Shown: positions 44,302 through 54,026 of the stretch, one piece after another | Position numbering within the stretch: the stretch's first letter is position 1 | Layout of the letters: each line of letters opens with the position of its first letter | Notes under the pieces: model-generated | Seen by the model: only the letters and a program-made list of their open reading frames with translations | What the model was told of the DNA's origin: nothing | The model's database searches: none | Program-made: the position numbers and the translations under genes | Origin: Paenibacillus sp. J31TS4 | GTDB lineage: Bacteria; Bacillota; Bacilli; Paenibacillales; NBRC-103111 | Assembly: GCF_018403265.1 (NCBI RefSeq) | Contig: NZ_BOSI01000001.1 | Location: forward strand, 1,984,001-2,048,000 | Direction: 5' to 3' | Length of the DNA: 64,000 bases

Positions 44302-45279
44302 TTACAGCGGAAAATGGCAGGCTGCGGCATGCCCCTCCGCATGCTGCTGCAAAGCGGGAGCCGTCTTCTTGCATATCTCTTGCGCGAACGGGCAGCGGGT
44401 ATGGAAGCTGCAGCCGCTCGGCGGGTTGGCCGGGCTAGGCAGATCCCCCTGCAGGACGATTCTCTGCTTCCGCTGCGTCGGGTCCGGGATCGGAACGGCC
44501 GACAGCAGTGCCTGCGTGTACGGATGCCGCGGGTGGGCAAACAGCGAGTCGCGGTCCGCCAGCTCGACAATCTTGCCCAAATACATGACGGCAATGCGGT
44601 CGCTGATATGCTTCACCGCCGGCAGCCCATGCGCGATAAAAATATACGTGAGCTTCAGTTCCTTTTGCAGCTGTTTCAGCAGGTTTAAAATCTGGGATTG
44701 AATGGAGACGTCGAGTGCCGAAACCGCTTCGTCGCAAACGATCAGACTCGGATTCAGCGCGAGCGACCGCGCAATGCCGATCCGCTGCTTCTGCCCGCCG
44801 CTGAATTCGTGAGGGTGGCGAGAGAGGTGGTGGCGTCCCAGGCCCACCAGCTCCAGCAGCTCAACGACCCTCTCCCGCAGGGCGGCACCTTTATAGAGCC
44901 CATGAACCTGCAGCGGCTCCGCGACGATGTCCTCGACTCTCATGCGTGGATTCAAGGAAGAGGACGGATCCTGGAAGATGATCTGCATGTGACGCCGCAT
45001 TTGGCGCAGCTCCTGCTTGGAGAGAGACGTCATCTCCTTTCCTTCAAACCACACTTTGCCTTCTGTCGGCTCGAGGAGCTGCAGCATGAGCTGTCCCGTC
45101 GTCGATTTCCCGCAGCCGGACTCGCCCACGATACCTAGCGTTTCGCCTCGGTACACGGTCAGATCGATTCCGTCGACGGCCCGAACCGCCCCTTTGTTCG
45201 ATTGAAACAGTCCCTTTTGCAACGGATAATGCTTTTTAAGCCCCTTAACCTCCATCAGCGGCACAAGCGTTTGGTTCAT
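44302..45279 (-). CDS. oligopeptide ABC transporter ATPase, OppF/DppF type
   Basis: 325 residues. Walker [10 protein letters not shown], signature [13 protein letters not shown], Walker [14 protein letters not shown] and the switch [12 protein letters not shown] (Gly-Leu in place of the more common D-L). The C-terminal cluster [15 protein letters not shown] contains the cysteines of the OppF/DppF iron-sulfur or zinc region. Its ribosome site overlaps the end of the OppD gene (six bases between genes), so the two ATPases are made together. It powers peptide uptake with the permeases upstream. Confidence 0.92.
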   Translation of the reverse strand: MNQTLVPLMEVKGLKKHYPLQKGLFQSNKGAVRAVDGIDLTVYRGETLGIVGESGCGKSTTGQLMLQLLEPTEGKVWFEGKEMTSLSKQELRQMRRHMQIIFQDPSSSLNPRMRVEDIVAEPLQVHGLYKGAALRERVVELLELVGLGRHHLSRHPHEFSGGQKQRIGIARSLALNPSLIVCDEAVSALDVSIQSQILNLLKQLQKELKLTYIFIAHGLPAVKHISDRIAVMYLGKIVELADRDSLFAHPRHPYTQALLSAVPIPDPTQRKQRIVLQGDLPSPANPPSGCSFHTRCPFAQEICKKTAPALQQHAEGHAAACHFPL

Positions 45280-45285
45280 ACGGAA

Positions 45286-46254
45286 TCACTCCTCATTGGC
45301 GTAAAAGCAGCGCACCCAGTGGCTGTCGCTCACTTGCTCGAGAACCGGTTGGGCGGCGGTGCACATGTCGGTGGCCATCGGACATCGCGGATGGAAGGCA
45401 CAGCCGGCCGGCATTTGCAGCGGATTCGGCACGGCGCCCGGAATGGAGCCAAGCTCCTCATATTGAACGTCGATACGGGGTAGGGAGCCCAGAAGTCCTT
45501 TCGTATACGGATGCTTCGGAGAGGCGAACAGCTCGAATACGTTCGCTTCCTCCACGATCTTGCCCGCATACATGACAATGACTCGGTCGGCCATTTCGGC
45601 GACGACCCCCAGATCGTGGGTGATCAGGATCACGCCCGTATCTCGGTCCGTCGTGATTCCTTTCAGCAGCTCGAGAATTTGCGCCTGGATCGTCACATCT
45701 AGAGCGGTGGTCGGTTCGTCGGCAATCAGCAACGCAGGCCGGCAGGATAGAGCCATCGCGATCATAACCCTTTGGCGCATCCCTCCCGACAGCTGATGAG
45801 GATAGTCGTTCACCACTTTTTTCGCATTCGGAATGCCGACCTCTTCCAGCATTTCGATGCTTTTTTGCCTGGCCTGTTTTTTATCCAGCCCTTGATGAAG
45901 CCGGAACACTTCCTCCAGCTGATTGCCGATCGTAAAGACAGGATTGAGCGAGGTCATCGGCTCCTGGAATATCATCGACAATTTGTTGCCGCGGATGCTG
46001 CGCAGCTCCTGGCTGGTTTTCGCCAGCAGGTTTTCGCCCTCCAGCCGGATCTCCCCGCCGACGACTTTGCCCGGCTCGGCGACCAGTCCCATGATGGACA
46101 GGGAGGTCACGCTTTTGCCGCATCCGGATTCCCCTACAATGGCAAGCGTCTCTCCCTTTCCCACGGAAAAGGAGATCCCGTCGACGGAAGCGACGACGCC
46201 GCCCTCTGTCTTAAACTGCGTTCGCAGCTCATTAACCTCCAACAGCTTGTTCAA
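45286..46254 (-). CDS. oligopeptide ABC transporter ATPase, OppD/DppD type
   Basis: 322 residues from TTG 46254, preceded by AAGGGAGAG. Walker [10 protein letters not shown], signature [15 protein letters not shown], Walker [14 protein letters not shown], switch [11 protein letters not shown], and the C-terminal [15 protein letters not shown] cysteine cluster. It forms the heterodimeric ATPase with the gene 6 bases downstream. Confidence 0.92.
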   Translation of the reverse strand: MNKLLEVNELRTQFKTEGGVVASVDGISFSVGKGETLAIVGESGCGKSVTSLSIMGLVAEPGKVVGGEIRLEGENLLAKTSQELRSIRGNKLSMIFQEPMTSLNPVFTIGNQLEEVFRLHQGLDKKQARQKSIEMLEEVGIPNAKKVVNDYPHQLSGGMRQRVMIAMALSCRPALLIADEPTTALDVTIQAQILELLKGITTDRDTGVILITHDLGVVAEMADRVIVMYAGKIVEEANVFELFASPKHPYTKGLLGSLPRIDVQYEELGSIPGAVPNPLQMPAGCAFHPRCPMATDMCTAAQPVLEQVSDSHWVRCFYANEE

Positions 46255-46291
46255 GTTTGGTCTCTCCCTTCAATCTGCGCAACGGATCGGC

Positions 46292-47215
46292 TTACTTCGT
46301 TTTCATGCGTGGATCCAGAATGTCGCGCAGCCAGTCGCCCAGAAAGATAATCCCGAGCACGGTAATCGTAATTGCAATCCCCGGGAACGTGGCGACCCAC
46401 CAGCTCGTCGCCAGGTATTGTCTTCCGTCGCTCAGCATTCCGCCCCAGGTCACCGTCGGAGACTGAATCCCCATTCCGAGAAAGCTGAGGGACGCCTCCA
46501 AAATAATCGTCGTCGCTACGCTCAAAGTCGAGACGACGATAAAGGGAGAAATAACGTTCGGCAGGACGTGCCGGACGATGATCCGCCAATCCTTCGCTCC
46601 GACAGAACGCGCGGCTCTGACATAATCAAGCTCCTTCACCCTGAGCACTTCGCTGCGCAGGATACGCGCGTATTTCACCCAGTTCGTAGCCCCGATGACG
46701 AGAATGAGAGTAAACAGGCCCGGCCCCAGCACGGCGAGGATGACAAGGATGAATAAAATGTTCGGGATTGCCAAAAAGGCGTCTACGACCCTCGAAATCA
46801 ATTTGTCGATCCAGCCGCCGTAATACCCGGAGACAAGCCCCAGGACGACCCCGATCAGCCCGGCGACGGCCACCGCAAAAATACCGACGAGCAGTGAGAT
46901 TTGCGAGCCGTATATAATGCGGCTCAGCACGTCCCGGCCCAGATTGTCCGTCCCGAGCGGGTGCTCCATCGTCCCCTTCTCCATCCATACGGGAGGGATC
47001 AGCCGTTTGGAGGCGGCAATTTGGCTGGGATTGTGCGGAGCGAGATAGGGGGCGAACACCGCCATCAACACGACGCAGAGAAGAATGGCAAAGCCAATCA
47101 TGCCGGTCTTGCTTCGCATAAGCGAGCGTCCGATCCTTACAGTCTGGCTTAAAGGCTTCGGCTCGGCAAGCGTGGTTGGGCTTTCGCTCTTCTGTACTTC
47201 CATAGTCACATTCAT
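46292..47215 (-). CDS. oligopeptide ABC transporter permease, OppC/DppC type
   Basis: 307 residues from ATG 47215 (AAAGGAGG). A cytoplasmic N-terminal tail is followed by membrane segments beginning MIGFAILLCVVLMAVFAPYLAPHNP. The conserved GTDNLGRDVLSRIIYGSQISL and the EAA loop RAARSVGAKDWRIIVRHVLPNVISP identify DppC. It sits 20 bases after the OppB gene and 37 before OppD. Confidence 0.92.
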   Translation of the reverse strand: MNVTMEVQKSESPTTLAEPKPLSQTVRIGRSLMRSKTGMIGFAILLCVVLMAVFAPYLAPHNPSQIAASKRLIPPVWMEKGTMEHPLGTDNLGRDVLSRIIYGSQISLLVGIFAVAVAGLIGVVLGLVSGYYGGWIDKLISRVVDAFLAIPNILFILVILAVLGPGLFTLILVIGATNWVKYARILRSEVLRVKELDYVRAARSVGAKDWRIIVRHVLPNVISPFIVVSTLSVATTIILEASLSFLGMGIQSPTVTWGGMLSDGRQYLATSWWVATFPGIAITITVLGIIFLGDWLRDILDPRMKTK

Positions 47216-47235
47216 CTCTTTTCCTCCTTTCCGGT

Positions 47236-48153
47236 CTAGTTGAATTTGATGCGGGGATCCAGCACGCGGTACAACAGATCCGCCAGCATATTGCTGAGGA
47301 TAACCACGATGGCGAAGACGAACACCGCCGCCTGCACGATGGCCATATCCCGTGTATTCACCGCCTGGACAATCAGCTGTCCCATGCCAGGCCAGGCAAA
47401 GATCGCCTCGGTAATGATCGCTCCGCTGATTAACGAGGAGATCTGCAGCGCCATGATGGTCACGACCGGGATAAGCGAATTGCGAAAAGCATGCTTGTAG
47501 ATGACGATGCGTTCCCGCAAGCCTTTGCTTCTTGCCGTCCGGATGTAATCCTGACCCAAAATTTCGAGCATGCTGGAACGGATGAGGCGCGTCATCTCAG
47601 CGGCAATGCCCGAGCCGAGCGTGAGGGCCGGCAGCACAAGATGGGCGAACGTTCCTCTTCCCGATACCGGGAACAGGCCCAGCTTCACGGAGAACAGCAA
47701 GATAAACATAATCCCGAGCCAGAAGTGCGGCATCGCCTTTCCGAGCACGGCTGCCCCCGTCGCGAACACGTCCAGAATGGAATTCCGCTTCGTGGCAGAG
47801 AGAATGCCGAGCGGGATCGCGATCACATTGGCGACGATCATCGCGGCCAACGCCAGCTCGAACGTAGCGGGAAGCCGGTCGAGCACAATCGGCAAGGCGT
47901 CTTGCTTGTAACGGAACGACTGGCCGAAATCTCCTTGCACCAAATTGCCCAGAAACGTGAAATATTGCTGAAGCAAAGGACGGTCCAATCCGAGAGCGGC
48001 GGACAGGTTCTGCCGGTCTTCGTCGGTCGCCGTATCGGGAAGCATGAGGGATACCGGATCGCCCGAGGCGTGAACAAGCAGAAACACGATAATCGTAATG
48101 AGAAACAGAACGGGGACAATTTGCAATAAGGTTTTCAGCAAATACTGTCTCAC
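47236..48153 (-). CDS. oligopeptide ABC transporter permease, OppB/DppB type
   Basis: 305 residues from GTG 48153, five bases after GGGAGG. MRQYLLKTLLQIVPVLFLIT is the usual first helix, GLDRPLLQQYFTFLGNLVQGDFGQS the external loop, and TARSKGLRERIVIYKHAFRNSLIPV the EAA loop. A terminator-like hairpin between this gene and the binding-protein gene may set the level of binding protein above that of the permeases. Confidence 0.92.
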   Translation of the reverse strand: MRQYLLKTLLQIVPVLFLITIIVFLLVHASGDPVSLMLPDTATDEDRQNLSAALGLDRPLLQQYFTFLGNLVQGDFGQSFRYKQDALPIVLDRLPATFELALAAMIVANVIAIPLGILSATKRNSILDVFATGAAVLGKAMPHFWLGIMFILLFSVKLGLFPVSGRGTFAHLVLPALTLGSGIAAEMTRLIRSSMLEILGQDYIRTARSKGLRERIVIYKHAFRNSLIPVVTIMALQISSLISGAIITEAIFAWPGMGQLIVQAVNTRDMAIVQAAVFVFAIVVILSNMLADLLYRVLDPRIKFN

Positions 48154-48177
48154 AGGTACCTCCCGATGAATGAAATG

Positions 48178-48205
48178 AAAAGGGGGGATCCTGTCGGAGA
48201 CCCCC
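48178..48205 (-). terminator. intercistronic attenuator-type hairpin
   Basis: On the minus strand GGGGG...TCTCCGACAGGAT...CCCCCC then TTTTCATTT. It lies between the binding-protein stop and the OppB start, and probably lets part of the transcripts stop here, giving excess binding protein. Confidence 0.55.
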
Positions 48206-48216
48206 AGAGGCGAGCG

Positions 48217-49734
48217 TTACTTCAATGGAATCTCATCCGCAACGATCATTTCGTCTACTCTAGGTGTAAAGGCGATTCGCTTGTTGACGCCAAAGTTGGC
48301 TTTCGTTTGGAACAGCTGGATCTGGGGCAGCTCGTTGGCCAAAACATCCTGGACCTGCTGGAACTGCTTTTCCCTTTCGTCCAGATTCATATTGGTCTCC
48401 GCCGCCTTCAAGAGCTGGAGAACCTGCGGATTGTTGTATCCGGTGTCCGGGACCAGACGCTTGTACAGCAGAGCGGCGTCGAACATCGAGTTGCCGTAGG
48501 AGATCAAGAACATGTCTCCCGTTTTCTTGGCATTGCGCACATCGTTGAACTTGCTTGCCTCCAGCAGCTCGAGGTTGACTTTGATTCCCACTTCCGTCAG
48601 CATGGCTGCAATTAATTCTTCCGTTTCTTTGTCCTTGTACGTCTTCCCGACCGAGCCGGTGAAGTTGATGGTCAGGCCGTTTTCATACCCTGCTTCCTTG
48701 AGCAGCTGCTTGGCACGGGCTTGATCGTACTGCGATTTGCCGAAGAGCTCCTTTTTCGCTCCGAATACGCCCGGAATAATCGGAGTCAGCGTTTCTTGTG
48801 CGTCGCCTTCGTACAAGTTATTGATGATCGCCTTCTTGTCGATCGCCAGATTGATCGCTTCGCGCACCTTCTGATTGGCGGTCGGTCCGCTTGCCGTATT
48901 CAGCGCCAGCATGACGACGCGCGTCGTAGGGCCGGACTTCACTTCCGTCGTTTTGTTTTCGTTGACCCGTTTCATGTCGGTCGGCGGGATCGAGACGGCG
49001 ATATCGATGCCGCCGGTCAGCAGCTCGGAAACGCGCGTCGCTTCCTCCGGAATGGAGCGGAAGACGAGCTTGTCCCATTTCGGCGCGTCTCCGAAATAAG
49101 CATCGTTTTTCACGAGCTCGACACGGTCGTCGCGAATCCATTCGGAGAATTTATACGGACCGGTGCCGACCGGGCTTTTAAGAAACGCATCCATCCCTTT
49201 CTCTTGGATGAGCTTGGACGGCAGCATGCTCGAGCCGAGCCGGGACAATCTTGACAGGAGGACGGGCTCCGTCTCGACGGTCACGATGTCGACCGTGTAC
49301 GGATCGACCACCTTGACCTCCTTGATTTGCTTGTAGTTCCCGTATTCCACCAGCTTCTGGTCCTTCGCCACGCGCTCTAACGAAAACTTAACGTCATCCG
49401 CCGTGAACGGGTCGCCATTATGGAACTTCACGTCTTGTCTCAGCTTGAATCTCCATGTGGTCGGATTGGTCGATTCCCACGAGAGAGCAAGATCCGGGAT
49501 GAATTTTCCGTCTGCGTCTTTTTTGATCAAATAATTGAACATATTGATATGTACCATTTCCGTCCCGGTATTGCCGTGGTTGTGGACGTCAAACCCGATG
49601 ATGTCGCCGCCCTTGCCGATTGTGAGTACCTTCTCGCCGCTGCCGGATCCGCTGGCCGCGCCCTTGCCGCAGCCCGCAAGCACGACGGACAAGATCAGCA
49701 TCACCGCAAGAACCGTCATTCCCGCTCGTTTCAT
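48217..49734 (-). CDS. oligopeptide-binding lipoprotein, SBP family 5
   Basis: 505 residues. Signal peptide with lipobox VLAGC (Cys22). The family 5 pattern is clear: LALSWESTNPTTWRFKLRQDVKFHNGDPFTADDVKFSLER, SPVGTGPYKFSEW, and NQKVREAINLAIDKKAIINNLYEG. Its ATG overlaps the stop of the M20 peptidase (ATGA), so the two are translated together. It captures peptides outside the membrane for the BCDF transporter downstream. The ligand class is dipeptide/oligopeptide by family; nickel or glutathione binding cannot be excluded. Confidence 0.92.
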   Translation of the reverse strand: MKRAGMTVLAVMLILSVVLAGCGKGAASGSGSGEKVLTIGKGGDIIGFDVHNHGNTGTEMVHINMFNYLIKKDADGKFIPDLALSWESTNPTTWRFKLRQDVKFHNGDPFTADDVKFSLERVAKDQKLVEYGNYKQIKEVKVVDPYTVDIVTVETEPVLLSRLSRLGSSMLPSKLIQEKGMDAFLKSPVGTGPYKFSEWIRDDRVELVKNDAYFGDAPKWDKLVFRSIPEEATRVSELLTGGIDIAVSIPPTDMKRVNENKTTEVKSGPTTRVVMLALNTASGPTANQKVREAINLAIDKKAIINNLYEGDAQETLTPIIPGVFGAKKELFGKSQYDQARAKQLLKEAGYENGLTINFTGSVGKTYKDKETEELIAAMLTEVGIKVNLELLEASKFNDVRNAKKTGDMFLISYGNSMFDAALLYKRLVPDTGYNNPQVLQLLKAAETNMNLDEREKQFQQVQDVLANELPQIQLFQTKANFGVNKRIAFTPRVDEMIVADEIPLK

Positions 49735-51131
49735 GTCAAGCTCCCCTCTCTATTTTCCGCGTTGGCTTCCGCCATCATTTCCCTGGGAAACTGGTCAATG
49801 ATGGCCGCTATATGTTGAATGCCCTGAATGAAATCGGTTACCAGAATATTTTCATTCGGTGCGTGATTGTTGGACGTGAAGTTGCCTACCCCGGCGGAGA
49901 CGGAAGGAATGCCCAGTCCCTGGCACAGGATGTACATCGGTCCCGTAGCGGCGGACATGGGCTTAATAATCGGGCCGCAGCCGTAAACCTCCTTGGCCGT
50001 CTTTACCACCGCTCGGGCCAGAGGCCCTTCAAGGGACGTGCGCGCCGGATTGGTCATGGTATACGGGATCAATTCGATATCCGAGAAGCCGTGGTCATCC
50101 AGATGCTCGCGCAGCAGCCGGTAGATCTCATGCGGCTCCTGATCGGGAACGAGGCGAAAATCGATTTTGACTCTTGCCTCCGACGGGAGAACCGTTTTTT
50201 TGCCTTCCCCCGTATAGCCGGTTTGAAATCCGCAAATCGTGCAGGTCGGCTGGTAGATCAGCTTTTCCTTCAGCGGCAGCCCCTTCAAATTCAGCAGGAA
50301 GGAGTCGAGCCCGAACTTCTTCAATGTGCTTTCCTCGTCGTAATCCATCTCGTTCAGCACTTCCCGGTCGGCTACCGACAACGGAGCGACCTTATCGTAG
50401 AAGCCTTTGATCCGAATCCGTTCGTCCGGTGTCTTCAAGGTGTTAAGCGCCCAAATCAATCTCCAAGCGGGATTCTCTATGATGGCCGCATTGGAGGAAT
50501 GCATGTCGGTGTTAGCCCCCCGGCAGACGAGCTCCACAAAGCACATTCCCTTGACGCCGAAGCACGCCTGCAATCTTCCGTCGGCGCCTTTGTACCCAAA
50601 CTCCCAGATACAGCCGTCAGCTTGGACCTTATCCCGGTTTTGGTCGACGAATTCCCGAAGGTGCAGACTGCCGATCTCTTCCTCGCCTTCGACAAGAAAC
50701 TTGATCTTGACCGGCAGCTCGCCCTTCACGGCCTTATAAGCATCCACCGCAGCCAGTCTGACAATCAGGTTTCCTTTGTTGTCGGCGACCCCTCTGGCGA
50801 TGATCCGGCCGTTCACGATCTCCGCCGCAAACGGAGGCGAGGTCCATAATTCGATGGGATCCTCGGGCTGAACATCGTAGTGGTTATAGAATGAAAGCGC
50901 TGTCTCTTTGTCGTTTTGAAATTCGCCGTAAACGACGGGAAAGCCCGACGTCGGGATTTGCTCCGCCGTTCCGCCTAGCTGCCGCAGCAGCTGTTCCACC
51001 ATGCCTGCGGCTTCCTTCATTCCGCGATTCTGCGCCGCCACGCTGGGCTGTCTGCACAGATCCTGCAGCCATCCGATGTACCTGTCCTTGTTTCGTTCGA
51101 TATACTCGTACACGTCCTTCAAGAGCTTCAC
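49731..51131 (-). CDS. M20 family dipeptidase (PepV/CNDP-like)
   Basis: 466 residues. A dinuclear metal peptidase: YNHYDVQP near residue 82 (first His/Asp ligands), RGVADNKGN near 113 (bridging Asp), FLVEGEEEIGS near 145 (catalytic and metal Glu), and the lid domain from about 205 to 335. No signal peptide, so cytoplasmic. It is the first gene of the peptide operon; its stop overlaps the binding-protein start by four bases. It should cleave the imported di- or tripeptides. The promoter region contains the GGAA-N3-TTCC-N7-TTCC motif shared with the second peptidase operon. Confidence 0.9.
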   Translation of the reverse strand: MKLLKDVYEYIERNKDRYIGWLQDLCRQPSVAAQNRGMKEAAGMVEQLLRQLGGTAEQIPTSGFPVVYGEFQNDKETALSFYNHYDVQPEDPIELWTSPPFAAEIVNGRIIARGVADNKGNLIVRLAAVDAYKAVKGELPVKIKFLVEGEEEIGSLHLREFVDQNRDKVQADGCIWEFGYKGADGRLQACFGVKGMCFVELVCRGANTDMHSSNAAIIENPAWRLIWALNTLKTPDERIRIKGFYDKVAPLSVADREVLNEMDYDEESTLKKFGLDSFLLNLKGLPLKEKLIYQPTCTICGFQTGYTGEGKKTVLPSEARVKIDFRLVPDQEPHEIYRLLREHLDDHGFSDIELIPYTMTNPARTSLEGPLARAVVKTAKEVYGCGPIIKPMSAATGPMYILCQGLGIPSVSAGVGNFTSNNHAPNENILVTDFIQGIQHIAAIIDQFPREMMAEANAENREGSLT

Positions 51132-51142
51132 CTGCCTATAGT

Positions 51143-51164
51143 GGAATATTTCCTCTATTATTCC
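51143..51164. promoter_or_regulatory. shared operator motif, site A (peptide operon/regulator intergenic)
   Basis: GGAA (51143-51146), TTCC (51150-51153) and TTCC (51161-51164). GGAA-TAT-TTCC is palindromic and the third half-site lies 11 bases on, one helical turn. It sits 12 bases before the M20 start on one side and about 96 before the divergent regulator on the other. Confidence 0.55.
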
Positions 51165-51259
51165 TTAAATATAAGCGATGTGCTAGAATAGTGTCAATAG
51201 TTATAATAGGATCAAGAAAGCTTATTAGTGGGTGATGGATTTGGAAGGGAATGAACAGG

Positions 51260-52567
51260 ATGATAGCCAAAGTCGGCGTCGTGGGTCCCCAGGATTCGAT
51301 CGATTTAATTATGGAAATAGGCACCGAATTTCATGACAAATTAAGCTTCCTCCCGTTTGTTTACCATTCTGTTAACGAGACGAGCGATATCGTCAAACAG
51401 AATGAGCAGGAGATGGACATTTGGGTCTTTTCCGGCCAAGCTCCCTATTCCATCGCGACGAAGGAGCCGCTTAAGCAAAGAGCGTTCTTCCCGCAGTTGA
51501 ACGGGTCGAGTCTGACCAAGGTACTGCTGGAAATTGTGTACCGGGACCGGATTCCGCTTGACCGCATCAGCCTGGATACGATCGAGGAGCAGCCTTTCCA
51601 CGAAACGTGCACGGAGCTGGGTCTTGCGAGCGGGCAAGTCCACCTGTTGCCGTATACCGGCTTCAAGCCCGAGTCCGAGCTGCTGGCGTTCCACAGCAAG
51701 CTGCTGGCCGACGGACAGGTGGATGCTTGCGTCACCTGCATCAGCAACGTCTACGAGAAGCTTAAGGCCCAAGGAATCCCCGTATACCGGATTCAGCCGA
51801 ACCGCATGACCATCCGGACGATGCTCCATCTGGCCAGCACCGCCGGCGAAACGATGCATTTTCAAAAATCGCAAATCGCTGTCATGCTCGTTCAAGTCGA
51901 GGAGCCCGAGAAACTGATCGGACAGAGCAAAAGCTCCTACGATATTCGGCGCCTGGATCTCCAGTTCCAGGAGGTCATTCTCGATCACGTGGAAAAGCTG
52001 TCCGGGGCGTTCGTCGCGCTCGGCAACGGCAAGTTCCTGGTGTTCACGACACGCGGAGCGTTCGAGGACGATTCGCTCGCCTCTCCCTCGGTGCTGCTGG
52101 AAAAGCTGGCCCTCCTCGCCGATTTGAAGATGAACATCGGAATCGGCTACGGAGTAACGGCGTTAGCGGCCGAACGAAACGCGCATCTGGCGATGCAGCA
52201 CGCCAAACGTGCGGGCAATTATGTCGCCATTCTGGTTCGCGATACCGGCGAGGTCGAGGGTCCGCTGCAGCATGCGACCAGCATCAACTTTAATATCCGG
52301 ACCGAGGATCTTGAAATGATCGAGCTGCTGAAGCAAGCGGGCATTACGATTACCACGTACAACAAGCTGCTTTCCGTTCAGAAAAACCTGGGGAGGGACG
52401 CCATAACGGCCACGCTGATCGCCGAGTCGTTAAGCATGACCAAGCGGAATGCCCGCCGGATCTTGACGGACATGGTGGAGCATAATCTGGCCGTTGTCGT
52501 CGGGGAAGAAGCGCCAACCAATCGCGGCAGACCAAGCAAAATCTACCGGATTTCGCCGCTTGCATGA
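51260..52567 (+). CDS. transcriptional regulator with N-terminal sensor, GGDEF-like segment and winged helix
   Basis: 435 residues from ATG 51260, ten bases after GGAAGGG; ATG 51251 is too close to the ribosome site. The N-terminal 180 residues (IAKVGVVGPQDSIDLIMEIG, MDIWVFSGQAPYSIA, YIQPNRMTIR-like end) look like a binding domain similar to PrpR-type sensors. A degenerate GGDEF-like stretch, MNIGIGYGVTALAAERNAHLAMQHAKRAG, lies near 295-325, as in PucR/CdaR-type proteins. The C-terminal 80 residues (LIAESLSMTKRNARRILTDMVEHNLAVVVGEEAPTNRGRPSKIYRI) are a winged helix. Divergent from the peptide operon, it is the natural candidate for its control. The family is not named with certainty. Confidence 0.75.
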   Translation: MIAKVGVVGPQDSIDLIMEIGTEFHDKLSFLPFVYHSVNETSDIVKQNEQEMDIWVFSGQAPYSIATKEPLKQRAFFPQLNGSSLTKVLLEIVYRDRIPLDRISLDTIEEQPFHETCTELGLASGQVHLLPYTGFKPESELLAFHSKLLADGQVDACVTCISNVYEKLKAQGIPVYRIQPNRMTIRTMLHLASTAGETMHFQKSQIAVMLVQVEEPEKLIGQSKSSYDIRRLDLQFQEVILDHVEKLSGAFVALGNGKFLVFTTRGAFEDDSLASPSVLLEKLALLADLKMNIGIGYGVTALAAERNAHLAMQHAKRAGNYVAILVRDTGEVEGPLQHATSINFNIRTEDLEMIELLKQAGITITTYNKLLSVQKNLGRDAITATLIAESLSMTKRNARRILTDMVEHNLAVVVGEEAPTNRGRPSKIYRISPLA

Positions 52568-52577
52568 GTTCCTTCTT

Positions 52578-52618
52578 AAAACGGGCTGACCGCTTTGCAG
52601 CGGTTGGCCCGTTTTTTG
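52578..52618 (+). terminator. Rho-independent terminator of the regulator gene
   Basis: AAACGGGC ... ACCGCT, loop TTGC, AGCGGT ... GCCCGTTTTTTGG. Convergent with the CapA-like gene, which ends at 52704. Confidence 0.88.
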
Positions 52619-52703
52619 GTTTCCTAGTTTCCTCATAGAGAGGACGGGACTCTACCAGATGGAGCGGACCGTCCGGGATCCCGAATCGGCCGCGTCCTCC
52701 CCG

Positions 52704-54023
52704 TTAGTGCGGAATCCTCACGCGGCCCTCGTTCCCCACAATATCGATAATCGTTCCGAATGGAGCCGACAATCGCTGTAGCTCCTCCAGAATGTCCACC
52801 CTTTCCGTGAGCTCCGGCCAGCCCCGCCGGTGCCTCGGCTGCCCGTAGCCAATTTGGATGGGATGGAGAACGAGCTCCGTCAATTCTCCGTTGTGCATGG
52901 TCCAATACGGAATGACCGAGGACCACACCCTCGGGTCTGCCCCCAGCCCTTTCGTATCGTGGTTGCTTCTCTTATCAAGAACAGCGGAGATGTGGTCGTA
53001 GTGGCCCATCCCGTACTTCTCGTAGAAATCCGCCGGCAATCGGGACACCGTATCGTTTTGGAAGATAAAATTGCCGAGGCTGTAAAAGATCGGCCGGTTC
53101 TTGTACAGCTCAATGCCGCGGACGATGTGGGGGCCATGTCCAATAACCGCATGGGCTCCCTGATCGATGCACCGCCGGGCAAAGGTTTTGAGGAATTCGG
53201 CAGGCTTCTCCTTGGCCTCGCCATCCATTTCGTGCGCATGGATGCTGACCAGAACATAGTCCGCCTGCCCTTTGGCCTCCTCGATTCTGGCGAGCATCCG
53301 GAGCAGATCCCCTTCATGGGGCACGGTAGATCGGCCCTCCTTCTCCCCCGCCATAAAGCGGTAGTCGCCGAATTCGAAGACATTCGAATCCGAGGCGGGC
53401 GAAAAACCTTCCAACCGGGCCAGATTTTTTTTGGCATTGATCCCCACCGTCTCTGCAATCGCTTTCAATTGTTCCAATCTTGGTGCTGAGAGGGTATGGG
53501 TTGCCTGGTAACGCAGCGAGTTAATACCCGGCCTCCCCTTCATGTCGGGGCGCTGCTCGCCGGCGAGCCAGAACTCGTGAAAGGTGGACGTGGCCGCGAT
53601 GATTGCCACTCGGCCCGCAACCGTCTCCAAATACTTGACCGCGCTTGCCTCCGCCAAATTGTGGCCGACACCGGCATGGAGGAAGCCATAGCGATCCAGA
53701 TAGCGGGCGGTAGCCTGCAGACCGCTGTACAAGTAGTCCAGGGTATGGTTGTTGGCCCAGGCAATCATATTGAAGCCGTATGCCTGGATATCCTGCAGGA
53801 CATCGGGGGAAGCGACGGCCCAAGTCCCTCCGCTTAATGCGGAAGGCGTTCCTTCCGCTGACTCGAGCGTGACCTCGAGGTTGGTGAAGCGGACATCCGC
53901 CTGCCGGATCAAATTCGATACGCCAACAAAAGAATCCGCATCCCGGGACGGCAATCTGCGGGTAATAAAGCTGTCCCCGGTCGCAACAAACGTCATAGGC
54001 CGGTCTATGGCTTTCTCCTCCAT
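52704..54023 (-). CDS. CapA family protein (poly-gamma-glutamate capsule/metallophosphatase-like)
   Basis: 439 residues with the CapA (PgsA/YwtB-like) pattern: MTFVATGDSFITRRL, FTNLEVTLES, MIAWANNHTLDYLYSGL, VLVSIHAHEMDGEAK and VIGHGPHIVRGIELYKNRPIFYSLGNFIFQ. These carry the metal ligands of a calcineurin-like fold. Unlike YwtB it has no membrane anchor, so it is probably cytoplasmic. It follows the M20D amidohydrolase by three bases and is cotranscribed with it. With peptide uptake and peptidases nearby, a role in breaking down or recycling gamma-glutamyl or cell-wall peptides is plausible, but the true substrate is unknown. Confidence 0.85.
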   Translation of the reverse strand: MEEKAIDRPMTFVATGDSFITRRLPSRDADSFVGVSNLIRQADVRFTNLEVTLESAEGTPSALSGGTWAVASPDVLQDIQAYGFNMIAWANNHTLDYLYSGLQATARYLDRYGFLHAGVGHNLAEASAVKYLETVAGRVAIIAATSTFHEFWLAGEQRPDMKGRPGINSLRYQATHTLSAPRLEQLKAIAETVGINAKKNLARLEGFSPASDSNVFEFGDYRFMAGEKEGRSTVPHEGDLLRMLARIEEAKGQADYVLVSIHAHEMDGEAKEKPAEFLKTFARRCIDQGAHAVIGHGPHIVRGIELYKNRPIFYSLGNFIFQNDTVSRLPADFYEKYGMGHYDHISAVLDKRSNHDTKGLGADPRVWSSVIPYWTMHNGELTELVLHPIQIGYGQPRHRRGWPELTERVDILEELQRLSAPFGTIIDIVGNEGRVRIPH

Positions 54024-54026
54024 TCG

